From Syntrophotalea acetylenica (GTDB lineage Bacteria; Desulfobacterota; Desulfuromonadia; Desulfuromonadales; Syntrophotaleaceae): 64,000 nt of DNA. Made by a program: the position numbers and the translations under genes. The DNA lies in NCBI RefSeq assembly GCF_001888165.1, contig NZ_CP015455.1, forward strand, positions 1,916,001 through 1,980,000, given 5' to 3'. Every line of letters starts with the position of its first letter. The stretch's first letter is position 1. Of this stretch, positions 37,847 to 47,114 are shown one piece after another. The notes under the pieces are model-generated. The model saw only the letters and a program-made list of their open reading frames with translations. It was not told the origin of the DNA and made no database searches.

Positions 37847-38560
37847 TCCGGCACCGCCATCTTTGCGGGTTTGCCGCAAAAAAACCACCAGGGCCCCTTC
37901 TCCACCATACCGGGCCGGAGCGCGTCCCCACTCGACAACCCAGGCCTTCGCTTCATACCGGAGGTATTTTTCCATATCGGCACGCAGCACCGGCCCCCCG
38001 GGAGACCCTTTGCCCCTCCCGGTGATCACAAGAACTGTCTTCCGGCCCTGAAAAACGCTGTCTTCAAGAAAAAAACGCACCTTCTGTCGGGCTTCATCGC
38101 GAGTAGCGCCGTGAAGATCGAGTTGCGCCTCGGGCAACAGCTTCCCCTGGCGCAGTTGCCGCATGCGTCGGGGCGCAGCAGAGGGCTCTGCCTGCGACGG
38201 CATTTCATCGCGAAACACGCTGTCCATACTACCCAGGGCGGCAAGAAACAATTCCCTGTCCGTAGCAGGTATCGTGGCCGGTTGCGCCGGTATTGGCGCG
38301 GGACTCTCCTGTTCGGGGAGCATGGACGTCACATCGTCGGCATCCCGTTTTTCCACCCGCAGCATCTCCATTTCCTGCGCAAACAAAGCCGCGTCATCCG
38401 TCTCAGCCGGAACCGGCGTTGTCCGCAAAGTGTTTTTTCCCTCAGCGGGAGACGGCGGCAGGTGTGACTTGGAAACAGCAAGCCCCTTCAGTTTTTTGAA
38501 GGGGCTGATTTGAAATTCCTTACCGGAAACACTGGGTTCCGGTTTCTTTTTGCGTGCCAC
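37844..38560 (-). CDS. Smr-domain protein
   Basis: A 238-residue protein with a low-complexity N-terminal half and a C-terminal Smr domain (about 150-235): LDLHGATRDEARQKVRFFLEDS, VLVITGRGKGSPGGPVLR and VVEWGRAPARYGGEGALVVFL. Stand-alone bacterial Smr domains are nicking or structure-specific nucleases; E. coli SmrA/SmrB are examples. Its cellular substrate is not known. GTG 38560 is chosen because GAGG lies eight bases upstream and the longer frame overlaps the upstream TPR gene. Confidence 0.87.
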   Translation of the reverse strand: MARKKKPEPSVSGKEFQISPFKKLKGLAVSKSHLPPSPAEGKNTLRTTPVPAETDDAALFAQEMEMLRVEKRDADDVTSMLPEQESPAPIPAQPATIPATDRELFLAALGSMDSVFRDEMPSQAEPSAAPRRMRQLRQGKLLPEAQLDLHGATRDEARQKVRFFLEDSVFQGRKTVLVITGRGKGSPGGPVLRADMEKYLRYEAKAWVVEWGRAPARYGGEGALVVFLRQTRKDGGAG

Positions 38561-38562
38561 GC

Positions 38563-39288
38563 CTATCGCCTCACAATCTTGCGCCGCCCCTGCACCGCCT
38601 TGGTCTGTTTCTTGACAATGGCGCCGGTTTTTTCCAGATGGAACTGCAGCCATGCATCACCATAAATCTGCATCTTCATTTTGCGTCCGTTGACGAGCGC
38701 ATCGAGATTTTCCTGGAGATTTTCATCGTTGCCGGTTTTTTTGAGTCCCTTTTTCATAACCTCGATAGCCTGGCTGTGCTTTCCGACTTTTTCCAGGCAG
38801 TAGGCATACAGATTCCAGAGCAGTGGTTCATTGCGGGTGAGGCTGACGGCTTTTTCAAAGGTTTGAATCATTTTATCCGTTTTGTTCCGCTTCATGTAAC
38901 AGATGGCCAGCATCCCCATCGAGGGCCAGTGACGACCGAAGCCTTTCTGCAGAAAATCAAAGGCCTTGCCGAAATCCCGTTTAAGATAATGAAGACTGCC
39001 AATCTGGGAATACAGCTGGGAAGTTACCAGAAACTGCCATTTCCCCAAAGGCAGGGTGGCCTCCAGGGTTTTGATGGCTTTGTCGGCGCGGCCGGCCATC
39101 ATGTCACGTTGAACGGTTTCCATAACGGCCGTCAGCTTTTTGAGCACGCGGCGGCTCAGCAGGAAATAAACCAACCCGAACGCCAACAGCCCGACAAGCG
39201 CGTTGAGCCAGGGCTGCAGATCAGTCGCCACCTGCAACAAACCGGCAACAAGGATGTAAACCGCCAGGGATATCGCCAGATTGATCAT
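38563..39288 (-). CDS. Membrane-anchored TPR protein
   Basis: A 241-residue protein. Two closely spaced hydrophobic helices (about 2-20 and 27-46) form an N-terminal hairpin anchor, followed by four to five TPR-like units (AIKTLEATLPLGKWQFLVTS, YSQIGSLHYLKRDFGKAFDF) and a basic tail (KKQTKAVQGRRKIVRR). It resembles the DUF2892/LapB-like anchored TPR type only in outline. Function unknown. It lies three bases before the Smr gene start. Confidence 0.75.
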   Translation of the reverse strand: MINLAISLAVYILVAGLLQVATDLQPWLNALVGLLAFGLVYFLLSRRVLKKLTAVMETVQRDMMAGRADKAIKTLEATLPLGKWQFLVTSQLYSQIGSLHYLKRDFGKAFDFLQKGFGRHWPSMGMLAICYMKRNKTDKMIQTFEKAVSLTRNEPLLWNLYAYCLEKVGKHSQAIEVMKKGLKKTGNDENLQENLDALVNGRKMKMQIYGDAWLQFHLEKTGAIVKKQTKAVQGRRKIVRR

Positions 39289-39363
39289 ATAAAAAAGGGT
39301 CCTTTCACATGGGAAATCGATTCGCGAGGCAGTGTAGCAACGGACCCGGAAAATGTCAAAATC

Positions 39364-41187
39364 TTATCCCCGATGATGGTTGCCGACATGCAATGTCAGT
39401 TTCTGGCCGGGCCGCAGAACATGGTTTTTGGCCAGATTGTTCCAGTTGCAGATCTGCCCCACGGCGAGATCGAACCGGCGGCTTATACTCCAAAGGCTAT
39501 CGCCGGAGCGCACCCGATAGACAATTTTTCGCTGCTGTTGGCCGCCAGCGCTTCCGGATAATTTCAGCGTCATGCCGGGTTTCAGAAGACTGTTTTTGTG
39601 CAAATTGTTGATGGCGCATAAATGCTGTACCGTCACATCGTGTCGACGGGCAATGTCCCAAAGGTTGTCCCCCTGACGAACTTCGTGAGTCCTCTCGGAC
39701 CGGGCTGCCCTGGCAGTCCCGCCGACAATCTTCAGCACCCTGCCGGGCCGCAATACGTCATCCGACTGCAAACCATTGCTGGCTGCCAACCGGTCCGGGG
39801 CCATGTCGAAACGACGCGCGATACCCCACAAAGTGTCGCCGCGCCGTACCTTGTAACTCGCAGGTACCACCTGCGCCTTGTCTTCATCCGAAAAACTTTT
39901 TACCAAACCACTCAAATCAGAACGCAAAGGCAGGGTAATCTCGGCTCCGGCGCGAAGGGAACGAGGATTTTTGATGCGGTTCAAACGCATGAGATCTTGC
40001 GTTTTTATGCCAAACCGCAAAGCCAGCGAACTCAGAGTATCGCCGGGACGCAAACGGTAGTGCCGATAACTGGCACGACGGCTGGCCGGAATGGCGGCAA
40101 AAGCGGCGAGGAAGGAATCCCGCCTGCCCTCGGGAATCCGCAGCTTGTAATCCTTGATTCCCGGCGGAGTACACCAGCGTTTCAGCTCCGGGTTGAGCTT
40201 CTGAACATCGCTGATCTCCACATCGCATAAACGGGCGACGATATCCAGATCGGTGCTCTCCGGCAGCACCACCTCGTCATAGGCGAGAGGCGGCTGGTAG
40301 GCGATATTATCAAATCCGTACCGGGACGGATTTTTGGCTATGTGCAGCACGGCGTACAGTTTGGGTAAATAGTTGCGGGTTTCCAGCGGCAGATGGCCGT
40401 CCCGGCATATTTTCCAGAAATCCCGGGTTCCGGCATTGCGAACCGCCTGCCCCACCCTGCCGGAGCCGGCATTATAGGCGGCGATAGCGAGATTCCAGTC
40501 TCCTTCGAACCGCACATGAAGATCCCGCAGATGACGCGCCGCGGCAATGGTGGCCTTGACGGGATCGCGGCGTTCGTCAAACCACCATTCGTTTTTCAAA
40601 CCATACAATCTGCCGGTAGCCGCCATGAACTGCCAGGGTCCAACCGCATTGGCACGACTGACCGCCTTTTCATTGAATCCCGATTCGATCATGGCCAGGT
40701 AGGCCAGATCTTCAGGCAGGCCTTCCTCGGCAAGGATGCCGCGCATCATGGGCAAGTAGCGCCCGGAACGCTCGAGCCAGCGGTGGAATGCCCGACTGCC
40801 ACGATTGACGTAATAATCGATAAAGTAGCGAACCTTGTCGTTTTCGACCACCGGCAGGTCGTAGACAGGGTCCTGCTCAACAGCCGTCACGCCCTCATCT
40901 TCCGGGGCCAGCATATCGGCATCGGAGAGCAGGGCCAGATCCTCGAGGGTTTCGGCATCATCGGGCACCATGCTTGCCTCGACACCCTCGTCGTCGCCGA
41001 AGAATTCGGCTTCCTCGCCAGCATCTTCGTCGGTGAGGCCTTCATCCAGAGCCGATTTTTTTACCGATTGCAGTTTTTTCACGGGAACCGGCGCGGTTTT
41101 TCCGAAGGGTCCAACAGGACCATGGCAGCCGGTCACCAGACTGGCGAGCAGGAAAAACCCGAAATATTTTTTTATCATGACAATCAC
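39364..41187 (-). CDS. mltD: Membrane-bound lytic transglycosylase D-like lipoprotein
   Basis: A lipoprotein (lipobox VTGC) of 607 residues that cleaves peptidoglycan glycan strands. After an acidic linker the SLT domain (about 140-290) has AMIESGFNEKAVSRANAVGPWQFM with the catalytic Glu, DPVKATIAAARHLRDL and NLAIAAYNAGSGRVGQA. Four LysM domains follow, each with YRLRPGDTLSSLALRFG-like starts near 370, 440, 500 and 560. GTG 41187 overlaps the hflX stop as GTGA with GGAG upstream; ATG 41178 would also give a good signal peptide. Confidence 0.9.
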   Translation of the reverse strand: MIVMIKKYFGFFLLASLVTGCHGPVGPFGKTAPVPVKKLQSVKKSALDEGLTDEDAGEEAEFFGDDEGVEASMVPDDAETLEDLALLSDADMLAPEDEGVTAVEQDPVYDLPVVENDKVRYFIDYYVNRGSRAFHRWLERSGRYLPMMRGILAEEGLPEDLAYLAMIESGFNEKAVSRANAVGPWQFMAATGRLYGLKNEWWFDERRDPVKATIAAARHLRDLHVRFEGDWNLAIAAYNAGSGRVGQAVRNAGTRDFWKICRDGHLPLETRNYLPKLYAVLHIAKNPSRYGFDNIAYQPPLAYDEVVLPESTDLDIVARLCDVEISDVQKLNPELKRWCTPPGIKDYKLRIPEGRRDSFLAAFAAIPASRRASYRHYRLRPGDTLSSLALRFGIKTQDLMRLNRIKNPRSLRAGAEITLPLRSDLSGLVKSFSDEDKAQVVPASYKVRRGDTLWGIARRFDMAPDRLAASNGLQSDDVLRPGRVLKIVGGTARAARSERTHEVRQGDNLWDIARRHDVTVQHLCAINNLHKNSLLKPGMTLKLSGSAGGQQQRKIVYRVRSGDSLWSISRRFDLAVGQICNWNNLAKNHVLRPGQKLTLHVGNHHRG

Positions 41188-42842
41188 ATCTCCTCAGCTT
41201 CCGTCCGCCCCTCTTTTTCCAGGGGCCAGAATCTTCCCTCCAGCAAATTCAAAAGCGGCTCGAAACTCTTTCGATCGCGAGCACTTACGGCGATCGCATC
41301 AAAGCGGCGGCAGAGAGCATCGACCTGCTGCCGGGCAACCAGATCCATCTTGTTGAAAACCAGCTGTCTGGGAATATGCCCCAGATCGAGATCGTTGAGG
41401 ATTTTTTCCACCGCGGCGATCTGCTCCTCGAAGCGCGGATTGGCGCAATCCACCACATGCAGCAAAAGATCCGCATCTTCCAGCTCTTCCAGCGTTGCAC
41501 GGAACGCGCCAATCAGGCTTTTGGGCAATTGCCGGATAAAGCCGACCGTATCGGTGATAATAACCTCCCGCTCCATGGGAAAGCGCAAACGGCGGCTGGA
41601 GGTATCCAGCGTGGCAAATAAAAGATCTTCGGTCAGCACCGTGCTTTGGGTCAGGGCATTGAGCAAAGTCGATTTCCCGGCATTGGTATATCCGACGATC
41701 GAAATGATGGGCACACCGGACCGGATCCGCCGCTGGCGGCGCTGCAACCGCCCCCTGGAGAGATGTTTCAGCTCATTTTCCAGGCGGGTGATACGATCGC
41801 GAATGCGCCGACGATCGATTTCCAGCTTGGTTTCCCCCGGTCCGCGCCCGCCAATGCCGCCCATCAACCGCGAAAAAGCGACCCCGCGCCCGACCAGGCG
41901 TGGCAAAATGTATTTGAGCTGCGCCAGCTCCACCTGCACCTTGCCATCGCGGGTGTGGGCCCGACGGGCAAATATGTCGAGAATCAACTGTGAACGGTCG
42001 ATGACTTTAAGGTCGGTCAATTCGGAAATGGCCCGCACCTGGGCCGGGCTGAGATCCTGGTCGAAAACAAGCAGCGTGGCCCCCTGCTGCAGAGCGCGGA
42101 TGACCACTTCCTTGGCCTTGCCCTCACCCATCAGATACCTGGGATTGATCTGGCGAGGCCGCTGAACAAAACGATCCAGCACCACCACCTGGGCGGTACG
42201 GGCCAGCTCGGCCAGTTCATCCAGGGAATCCTCCACCTCGTAACGTGGTTGCTGACTGACGGAAATCAGGATTCCTTTTTCCCGCGGATCGGAAAGATCC
42301 ACGGTTTCAGCGATTCCGGATTCGAGTTCCTGTTCCAGAGATCGAAGAAAAATCCCCAGATTGACATCCAGATCGTGAATTGAAGCGGTTTTCTCGACCT
42401 CGACCTGCCGTCCTTCCGGATTCGGGGGCAGCAAATGCGCATACTCGACCTTTCCCGGCCCAGCCTGCGTCCCCGCATCGATGACAACCATCAGATCGAG
42501 ACACAACAGCGCCAGGTCGGTCAAATCGTCTTCGCTTAATGGCTCGCCCCCGATGTGAGTATGGATACAGCGCAACCCCCGAAGGCCGCTGCGGCCACGG
42601 CCATACCCGGACAGATCCGGGATGACGATTTCACGGTCGTCGCCGACAATTACATAGCGGATGGTACCGCTACGGTCGATGATCACCCCGACCTGACGCC
42701 GAATTTCGAGAGATTGCTCGCTCAGATAGCGGGCAAGCTCCGTCGAAATAATCTGATCCGGGGGAATCCGTCGACGATAGATGCGCTCCAGAGCCTTGAT
42801 CTGACCCGGTTTCAGTCCTGTGAGATTGCCGTGAACCACCAT
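41184..42842 (-). CDS. hflX: GTPase HflX (long form)
   Basis: Ribosome-associated GTPase that splits stalled or heat-damaged ribosomes. The 552-residue protein exceeds E. coli HflX (426) because of an extra N-terminal domain of about 190 residues (IIDRSGTIRYVIVGDDREIVIPD), seen in some other bacteria. The HflX domain has NPRYLMGEGKAKEV, the conserved GGIGGRGPGETKLEIDRRRI, then G1 GYTNAGKST, G3 DTVGFIRQLP and G4 NKMD. ATG 42842 has AGGG upstream. mltD is coupled downstream. Confidence 0.94.
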   Translation of the reverse strand: MVVHGNLTGLKPGQIKALERIYRRRIPPDQIISTELARYLSEQSLEIRRQVGVIIDRSGTIRYVIVGDDREIVIPDLSGYGRGRSGLRGLRCIHTHIGGEPLSEDDLTDLALLCLDLMVVIDAGTQAGPGKVEYAHLLPPNPEGRQVEVEKTASIHDLDVNLGIFLRSLEQELESGIAETVDLSDPREKGILISVSQQPRYEVEDSLDELAELARTAQVVVLDRFVQRPRQINPRYLMGEGKAKEVVIRALQQGATLLVFDQDLSPAQVRAISELTDLKVIDRSQLILDIFARRAHTRDGKVQVELAQLKYILPRLVGRGVAFSRLMGGIGGRGPGETKLEIDRRRIRDRITRLENELKHLSRGRLQRRQRRIRSGVPIISIVGYTNAGKSTLLNALTQSTVLTEDLLFATLDTSSRRLRFPMEREVIITDTVGFIRQLPKSLIGAFRATLEELEDADLLLHVVDCANPRFEEQIAAVEKILNDLDLGHIPRQLVFNKMDLVARQQVDALCRRFDAIAVSARDRKSFEPLLNLLEGRFWPLEKEGRTEAEEM

Positions 42843-42855
42843 AGCGCCCTGAAAA

Positions 42856-42883
42856 ATAAAAAAGGACCCACGAGAGGTCCTTT
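42856..42883 (-). terminator. Intrinsic terminator after fabI
   Basis: An 8-bp stem (AAAGGACC with GGTCCTTT, 7-base loop) continues into TTTTTATTTTTC on the minus strand, 37 bp past the fabI stop and just before hflX. Confidence 0.88.
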
Positions 42884-42919
42884 GTGTCTATAGAAAGTCA
42901 AAGCAAGGCCATCGGAATT

Positions 42920-43687
42920 TCAACCGACAACAAAATTGAAGCCTGCATCGACAAAATGCACTTCCCCCGTCACACCACTGGCCAGATCGGACAGCAGGTA
43001 AAGAGCGGATTTGCCAACCTCTTCCTGGGTAACAGTACGGTGCAGTGGCGCGATTTCATCCATGATACGCAGTTTTTCCTTGAACTGGCCGACAGCGGAC
43101 GACGCGAGGGTCTTGATAGGACCGGCGGAAATCGCATTCACGCGAATATTCTTTTCCCCCAGTTCGGCCGCCAGATAGCGTACCGATGCCTCCAGCGCAG
43201 CCTTGGCGACCCCCATGACATTGTAGTTGGGCACCGCCCGCTGAGCGCCAAGGTAGGTAAGCGTGATGACGCTGCCCCCCTCGTTCATCAGGGGAATGGC
43301 ACCACGGGTCACAGCAACCAGGGTATAGGCACTGATATCCATGGCAAGCTTGAAACCGTCGCGGCTGGTCTGACTGAAGGAGTTCTTGAGATCTTCACGA
43401 TTGGCGAAAGCGACCGCATGCACGACAAAATCGATCTTGCCCCATTTTTTGTCGACTTCCTCGTAAACCGCTTCAATATCCTCGTCCCTGGACAAGTCGC
43501 AGGGCAGGATGAGCTCCGCATCGACGCTTTCCGCCAGGGGACGAACACGTTTTTCCAGGGCTTCGTTGAGGTAGGTGAAAGCCAGGGTGGCACCAGCGGC
43601 ATGAAGCTGCCTGGCGATACCCCAGGCGATACTGAGGTCGTTCGCCACACCGAAAATAATGCCACGCTTGCCCGTCATAAGACCCAT
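42920..43687 (-). CDS. fabI: Enoyl-[acyl-carrier-protein] reductase (NADH)
   Basis: Last step of each fatty acid elongation cycle. The 255-residue protein is a FabI-type short-chain dehydrogenase: GKRGIIFGVANDLSIAWGIA at the dinucleotide loop, HAVAFANREDL, LTYLGAQRAVPNYNVMGVAKAALE with the FabI Tyr-(6)-Tyr/Lys catalytic set, and NAISAGPIKTLASS. ATG 43687 has AGGAGG eight bases upstream. It has its own promoter and terminator, so it is monocistronic. Confidence 0.96.
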   Translation of the reverse strand: MGLMTGKRGIIFGVANDLSIAWGIARQLHAAGATLAFTYLNEALEKRVRPLAESVDAELILPCDLSRDEDIEAVYEEVDKKWGKIDFVVHAVAFANREDLKNSFSQTSRDGFKLAMDISAYTLVAVTRGAIPLMNEGGSVITLTYLGAQRAVPNYNVMGVAKAALEASVRYLAAELGEKNIRVNAISAGPIKTLASSAVGQFKEKLRIMDEIAPLHRTVTQEEVGKSALYLLSDLASGVTGEVHFVDAGFNFVVG

Positions 43688-43707
43688 AGAAGAGCCCTCC
43701 TTTTGTG

Positions 43708-43735
43708 AATATAATGTAAAGGCAATTTTTAACAA
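43708..43735 (-). promoter_or_regulatory. Sigma70-type promoter for fabI
   Basis: On the minus strand TTGTTA (43730-43735), a 16-bp spacer and TATATT (43708-43713) lie 20 bp before the fabI ATG. Both boxes are close to consensus and the stretch is A/T-rich compared with its surroundings. Confidence 0.55.
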
Positions 43736-43918
43736 AATCGGTCCGATTGTTCAAGACATATATAACTTATTCCTCAAATCCACGAATTACCGAGGGTTTA
43801 CACTACACATGCATTCGGTTGCGCCCCCTGTACGGGCGGCATGCCCAGACATTGACACCGGTTCGGATGCGGTCAAGGACTGACCGGATTTGCGATTGAG
43901 CCGGAATCAGAGACGCAT

Positions 43919-43974
43919 GCAAGCCTGCGGATTGACGCCGCCACGGCGGAAAAGGGCCGTTTCCGGATGAAAAC
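43919..43974. repeat. Second copy of the 56-bp repeat arm
   Basis: Differs from 35065-35120 at two positions, with no indels. The left arm of the palindrome is missing here, so it is a solo right arm. It lies in the 332-bp gap between fabI and the diguanylate cyclase; the rest of that gap holds only the fabI promoter. Confidence 0.85.
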
Positions 43975-44019
43975 TAACTGCTGGCGGCAAACGGCAACAT
44001 CGGATACAATGGCGACATC

Positions 44020-45009
44020 ATGACTCATGAGAACACGTGCGCCGAATTACTCGACCAGTTGCAGGCCGTAGCGGATTCACTTCCTGCTCCCGTTTTTGTC
44101 ATTGATTACGATGGTCGTTACACCGCCGTATTCGGTGGACGGTTTCGCAACCATTACGATGGGGGGCTGAACCTGGTGGGATGCCTGATGCAGGATGTGC
44201 TGCCGGAGGAAAAATGGCGGCTGTTTCTTTCGGTGGTTCGTCGAGCCATCGATACGGGAACGCTACAGACCTGCGATTACCAGCTCGCCTCCATGGAAGT
44301 CGGGGTCACCGAAAACGACGGCCCCCCCGGTCCCCAGTGGTTTCATGGCCGGATCTATCCTGTAATGCCCAGGCCAGGAAAAAAACCTTCGGCGGTCTGG
44401 CTGGCCATCAATGTCAGCGAACAAAAAACGATGGCGGATCGACTGCAGCGACTTTCCGAACGGGACGATCTGACCGGCACCTTCAATCGCCGCTATTTCA
44501 TGGCCCGTCTGGCCGCCGAGGTTCAGGCCGCCAGACGCGAGGACACCGCACTATGCATCATCACGCTTGACGTCGATCACTTCAAAAGGATCAATGACCG
44601 TTACGGTCACATGACAGGGGATCTTGCGTTGCAACATCTGGTGGCAACCCTGCGTGTTCAATTGCGCCGGCAGGATATTCTGGCGCGGATCGGTGGCGAG
44701 GAATTTGCCATCCTGTGCCTGGCCACCGTACCGACCGAAGCCTGGACCGTGGCCGAGCGCCTGCGCCAGGGTATCAAAGACGCACCCCTCGCCACGGATC
44801 ATGGTCCGTTGCGCATGACCATCAGCCTGGGCATCGCGGCCATGCATGCCCGGGAAACAAACCTTCAGGCCCTGCTGTCGCGTGCCGATCTGGCGCTCTA
44901 CCAGGCCAAGGAGTCCGGCCGTGACCGCACCTGTTTCGCGGCACCTCCAGACCCCAGCGACTGCCAGGGGCCCCAGGACCATGGCACAAACCAGCCCCTT
45001 CCCCCCTGA
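44020..45009 (+). CDS. PAS-GGDEF diguanylate cyclase
   Basis: Makes c-di-GMP from two GTP. A PAS domain (about 10-135) precedes a GGDEF domain (about 145-310) with SERDDLTGTFNRRYF, LDVDHFKRINDRYGH and an intact GGEEF active site. The inhibitory site RxxD stands five residues before it (RRQDILARIGGEEF), so product feedback is expected. No membrane helices. An A/T-poor leader without a clear ribosome site precedes ATG 44020. A riboswitch and a decayed relative lie downstream. Confidence 0.9.
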   Translation: MTHENTCAELLDQLQAVADSLPAPVFVIDYDGRYTAVFGGRFRNHYDGGLNLVGCLMQDVLPEEKWRLFLSVVRRAIDTGTLQTCDYQLASMEVGVTENDGPPGPQWFHGRIYPVMPRPGKKPSAVWLAINVSEQKTMADRLQRLSERDDLTGTFNRRYFMARLAAEVQAARREDTALCIITLDVDHFKRINDRYGHMTGDLALQHLVATLRVQLRRQDILARIGGEEFAILCLATVPTEAWTVAERLRQGIKDAPLATDHGPLRMTISLGIAAMHARETNLQALLSRADLALYQAKESGRDRTCFAAPPDPSDCQGPQDHGTNQPLPP

Positions 45010-45250
45010 GTATCCGACCGGAAAACACACACCGGTCCATGCGCAGCGCTTCAATAATTTTTATGGACATTCCGGTTCATCACGTTATGATGAAGCCGGA
45101 AAGTTTTTATACATCTCCAGAAACCCCCAGAAACCCGTTGGATGGCTGGAAGAACTTGCGAGCTGCATGATCTGATGCTCTTTAACCGGCAAGACAAGGT
45201 TCTGAAACTACGCCGCAACACCGTAAGACCGAGTTTTTGCACCTCCACCA

Positions 45251-45337
45251 AATTTTCCGATAATGGCAAAACCGGGGCAACCCGGTGACGCAAAGCCACG
45301 GATCCCGAAAGGGATAGCCGGGTTACCGAAGAAAATG
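45251..45337 (+). promoter_or_regulatory. c-di-GMP-I (GEMM) riboswitch aptamer
   Basis: The conserved GEMM-I core is present: GGCAAA, a hairpin ACCGGG-GCAA-CCCGGT with a GNRA tetraloop, GACGCAAAGCCACGG, a second hairpin ATCCC-GAAA-GGGAT, then AGCCGGGTTACCG. A closing helix pairs ATTTTC (45252-45257) with GAAAAT (45331-45336). The base equal to Vc2 position 20 is G, as in c-di-GMP sensors, rather than the A of the cyclic AMP-GMP subclass common in Geobacter. It lies 145 bp before the start of a shortened diguanylate cyclase. I see no clear terminator; control could be at translation. The rest of 45010-45482 shows nothing else. Confidence 0.9.
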
Positions 45338-45482
45338 GCCGATAACGACTCCCTTTTTTCCATAAAATTCACCCGCAGCACCCGAGGCCCTGTTACGGCA
45401 ATGGCTGGAGGTGCTGTTTCTGTACCGGCATTCATACGGCATGAGTAAATTCAGCAACCGGCACCTTTCCGAGGTTTATCCC

Positions 45483-46235
45483 ATGCGGTCTTTTCTGAAA
45501 TATCCCTTTGTGAAAACTGTCATTCTTTCATTTTCCGCACTGCTCTGCCTGTCGGCACCGACCGTTGCTTCCAGCTGGCAAACCGGATTGGCAAAACGTC
45601 CTGAGAAAAACCTCGTCCAGCCAGCCGTGCCGGGCTCTGCGGTCTTTCCATGGCAGGCCTGCGCCCTGGCTCCAGCCGGTTTGTTGCTGCTGCTGGGGCC
45701 GGTTGCTTGCATCATATACCTGCGTCATAGGCGCACGTCCCGGGCGCTGCGGGAAAAGGAAAAGCTCTTTCGAGCCATGGTCAAGTTCACGCATGACTGG
45801 GAATTATGGCTGGACCCAAACGGTGCGTTACTCTATTCCTCCCCTTCCTGCGAACGCATCACAGGGTTTCGTGACGAGGATTTCAGGCGCGATCCCGACC
45901 TGCTTTCACAAATCATCGCCGTCATGATGCTGGACCTGGACGATTTCAAACAGATCAACGACACCACCGGACATGCCAAGGGCGATGAATTGCTGGTGAT
46001 GCTTACCGCGCGGATGCGCCAGCAGTTGCACCCCGGCGACATGCTTGCACGGCTTGGCGGTGACGAGTCTATCCTGTTGCTGAACAATATCGGCAGTGCC
46101 ACTCTGGCCGCAAACCGGGCAAAACAGAAATCCTTGCTGGCTGAACGCCTGCTTAAGGCATTGTTTCAATCCAGCCAGCTCACCATCATTTCAAAGTCGA
46201 TTTTCTTCGGCGCTATGCCGGGCTTTGCCTCGTAA
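45483..46235 (+). pseudogene. Truncated PAS-GGDEF protein, probably inactive
   Basis: A 250-residue remnant. A signal or membrane segment and a second hydrophobic helix (about 65-85) are followed by a PAS fragment (DWELWLDPNGALLYSSPSCE) that breaks off at DLLSQIIA. It joins in frame to the middle of a GGDEF domain (VMMLDLDDFKQINDTTGHAKGDE). The rest of PAS and the first part of GGDEF, about 130 residues, are gone. The active-site motif reads GGDES and the C-terminal part of the domain is lost where the frame runs 70 bp into the opposite-strand nitroreductase. ATG 45483 has GAGG upstream. A c-di-GMP riboswitch precedes it. The frame is still open. Confidence 0.7.
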
Positions 46236-46780
46236 CCGACAGGAATGACCGCCATAAATTCCCCTTCTCTCTCTCCCATAAGACGTAACACATCATCCTT
46301 GATGAGAAACAGTATCCCCAACCACACGGTGGCCAGGCCGAGAGAGGTCGCCGCCACCAGCAGGTTCTGAATGGCCGCCGCCGAACTCTGAATTTCCATG
46401 GTTTTGAAAAAGTCCTGAGCCAACGGCTTATCGATCTGAAACAGCTTGGTACCATGATCGATCAGGGCGCCGGTATTGGCGACCACGACCACCACCGGAG
46501 CGGAATTGATGCTGCGTGCCGCCATGCGCAACAGCACCGCCGCCGCCCTGGGAAATTCCCCGGCACGGGCATTGACCAGAGTGGCCAGTTCCTGCTTGCG
46601 TTTTCCACGGAGAACGGAAAATCTCCAGGACTGCTGATTATGGGCCGATGGCGCCTGGTTGGCGGCTCGCAAAACCGTCAGCAGGTCTTCTTGGGATACC
46701 GGCCGATCGGTAAAAGATCGGATGCTGCGCCGCGCTTCGATGTGATGTAAAGTAACCCGGGCTGAATGGGACAGGCACAT
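46166..46780 (-). CDS. Nitroreductase-family FMN protein
   Basis: A 204-residue FMN-dependent oxidoreductase. It has IEARRSIRSFTDRPVSQEDL (phosphate-binding Arg-Arg-Ser), AANQAPSAHNQQSWRF, and AAAIQNLLVAATSLGLATVWLG. The physiological substrate is unknown. ATG 46780 has AAGGAG about ten bases upstream. Its 3' end overlaps the truncated GGDEF frame by 70 bp, consistent with a rearrangement that cut the latter. Confidence 0.88.
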   Translation of the reverse strand: MCLSHSARVTLHHIEARRSIRSFTDRPVSQEDLLTVLRAANQAPSAHNQQSWRFSVLRGKRKQELATLVNARAGEFPRAAAVLLRMAARSINSAPVVVVVANTGALIDHGTKLFQIDKPLAQDFFKTMEIQSSAAAIQNLLVAATSLGLATVWLGILFLIKDDVLRLMGEREGEFMAVIPVGYEAKPGIAPKKIDFEMMVSWLD

Positions 46781-47114
46781 ACGTCATTTCTCCTTCGGTT
46801 CTAAATATCGTATACAAAATGACGATGGTCGCACCAGGCGCGCCGCAGAGCAACCATTAATTGCGGTGTTCCCTAAAAAAGGGCAGCATCTCGAACCGGC
46901 ACGAATCCTTGCGGAAAATTTTATCTCAAAAAAGGTTATGGATTTCCTTCTGTGCATGGTTAAAATAGGCGTTGCGTTTATCTGCCATTATGCATTATTG
47001 ATGGCGTCGCAAAACCTCCGCCCGCGGTGTTGCGAAAAAGATACGCTGTGAACCCGACCTGACCCGATGACGATATATCAACTTCGGCCCATGCCGTCTG
47101 CACAAGGGATATTT
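46781..47114. other. 334-bp divergent intergenic region
   Basis: Separates the nitroreductase from the NlpC/P60 gene. It is A/T-rich near 46915-46990 and contains a TAAAAT (-10-like) in GGTTAAAATAGG, but no convincing -35 box. No ORF, RNA structure or repeat could be supported. Confidence 0.4.

Noticed and set aside
36840-37931. 363-residue minus-strand frame rich in GLASG repeats
   Set aside because: It is the complement of the RNase E/G tail and its 12-bp repeat; periodic repeats keep all frames open.
45251-45337. Cyclic AMP-GMP (GEMM-Ib) riboswitch, common in Geobacter
   Set aside because: The specificity position is G in GGCAAA rather than A, so c-di-GMP is the better prediction.
45263-45448. 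61-residue frame over the riboswitch
   Set aside because: It overlies the conserved GEMM aptamer, and its sequence is explained by RNA structure.
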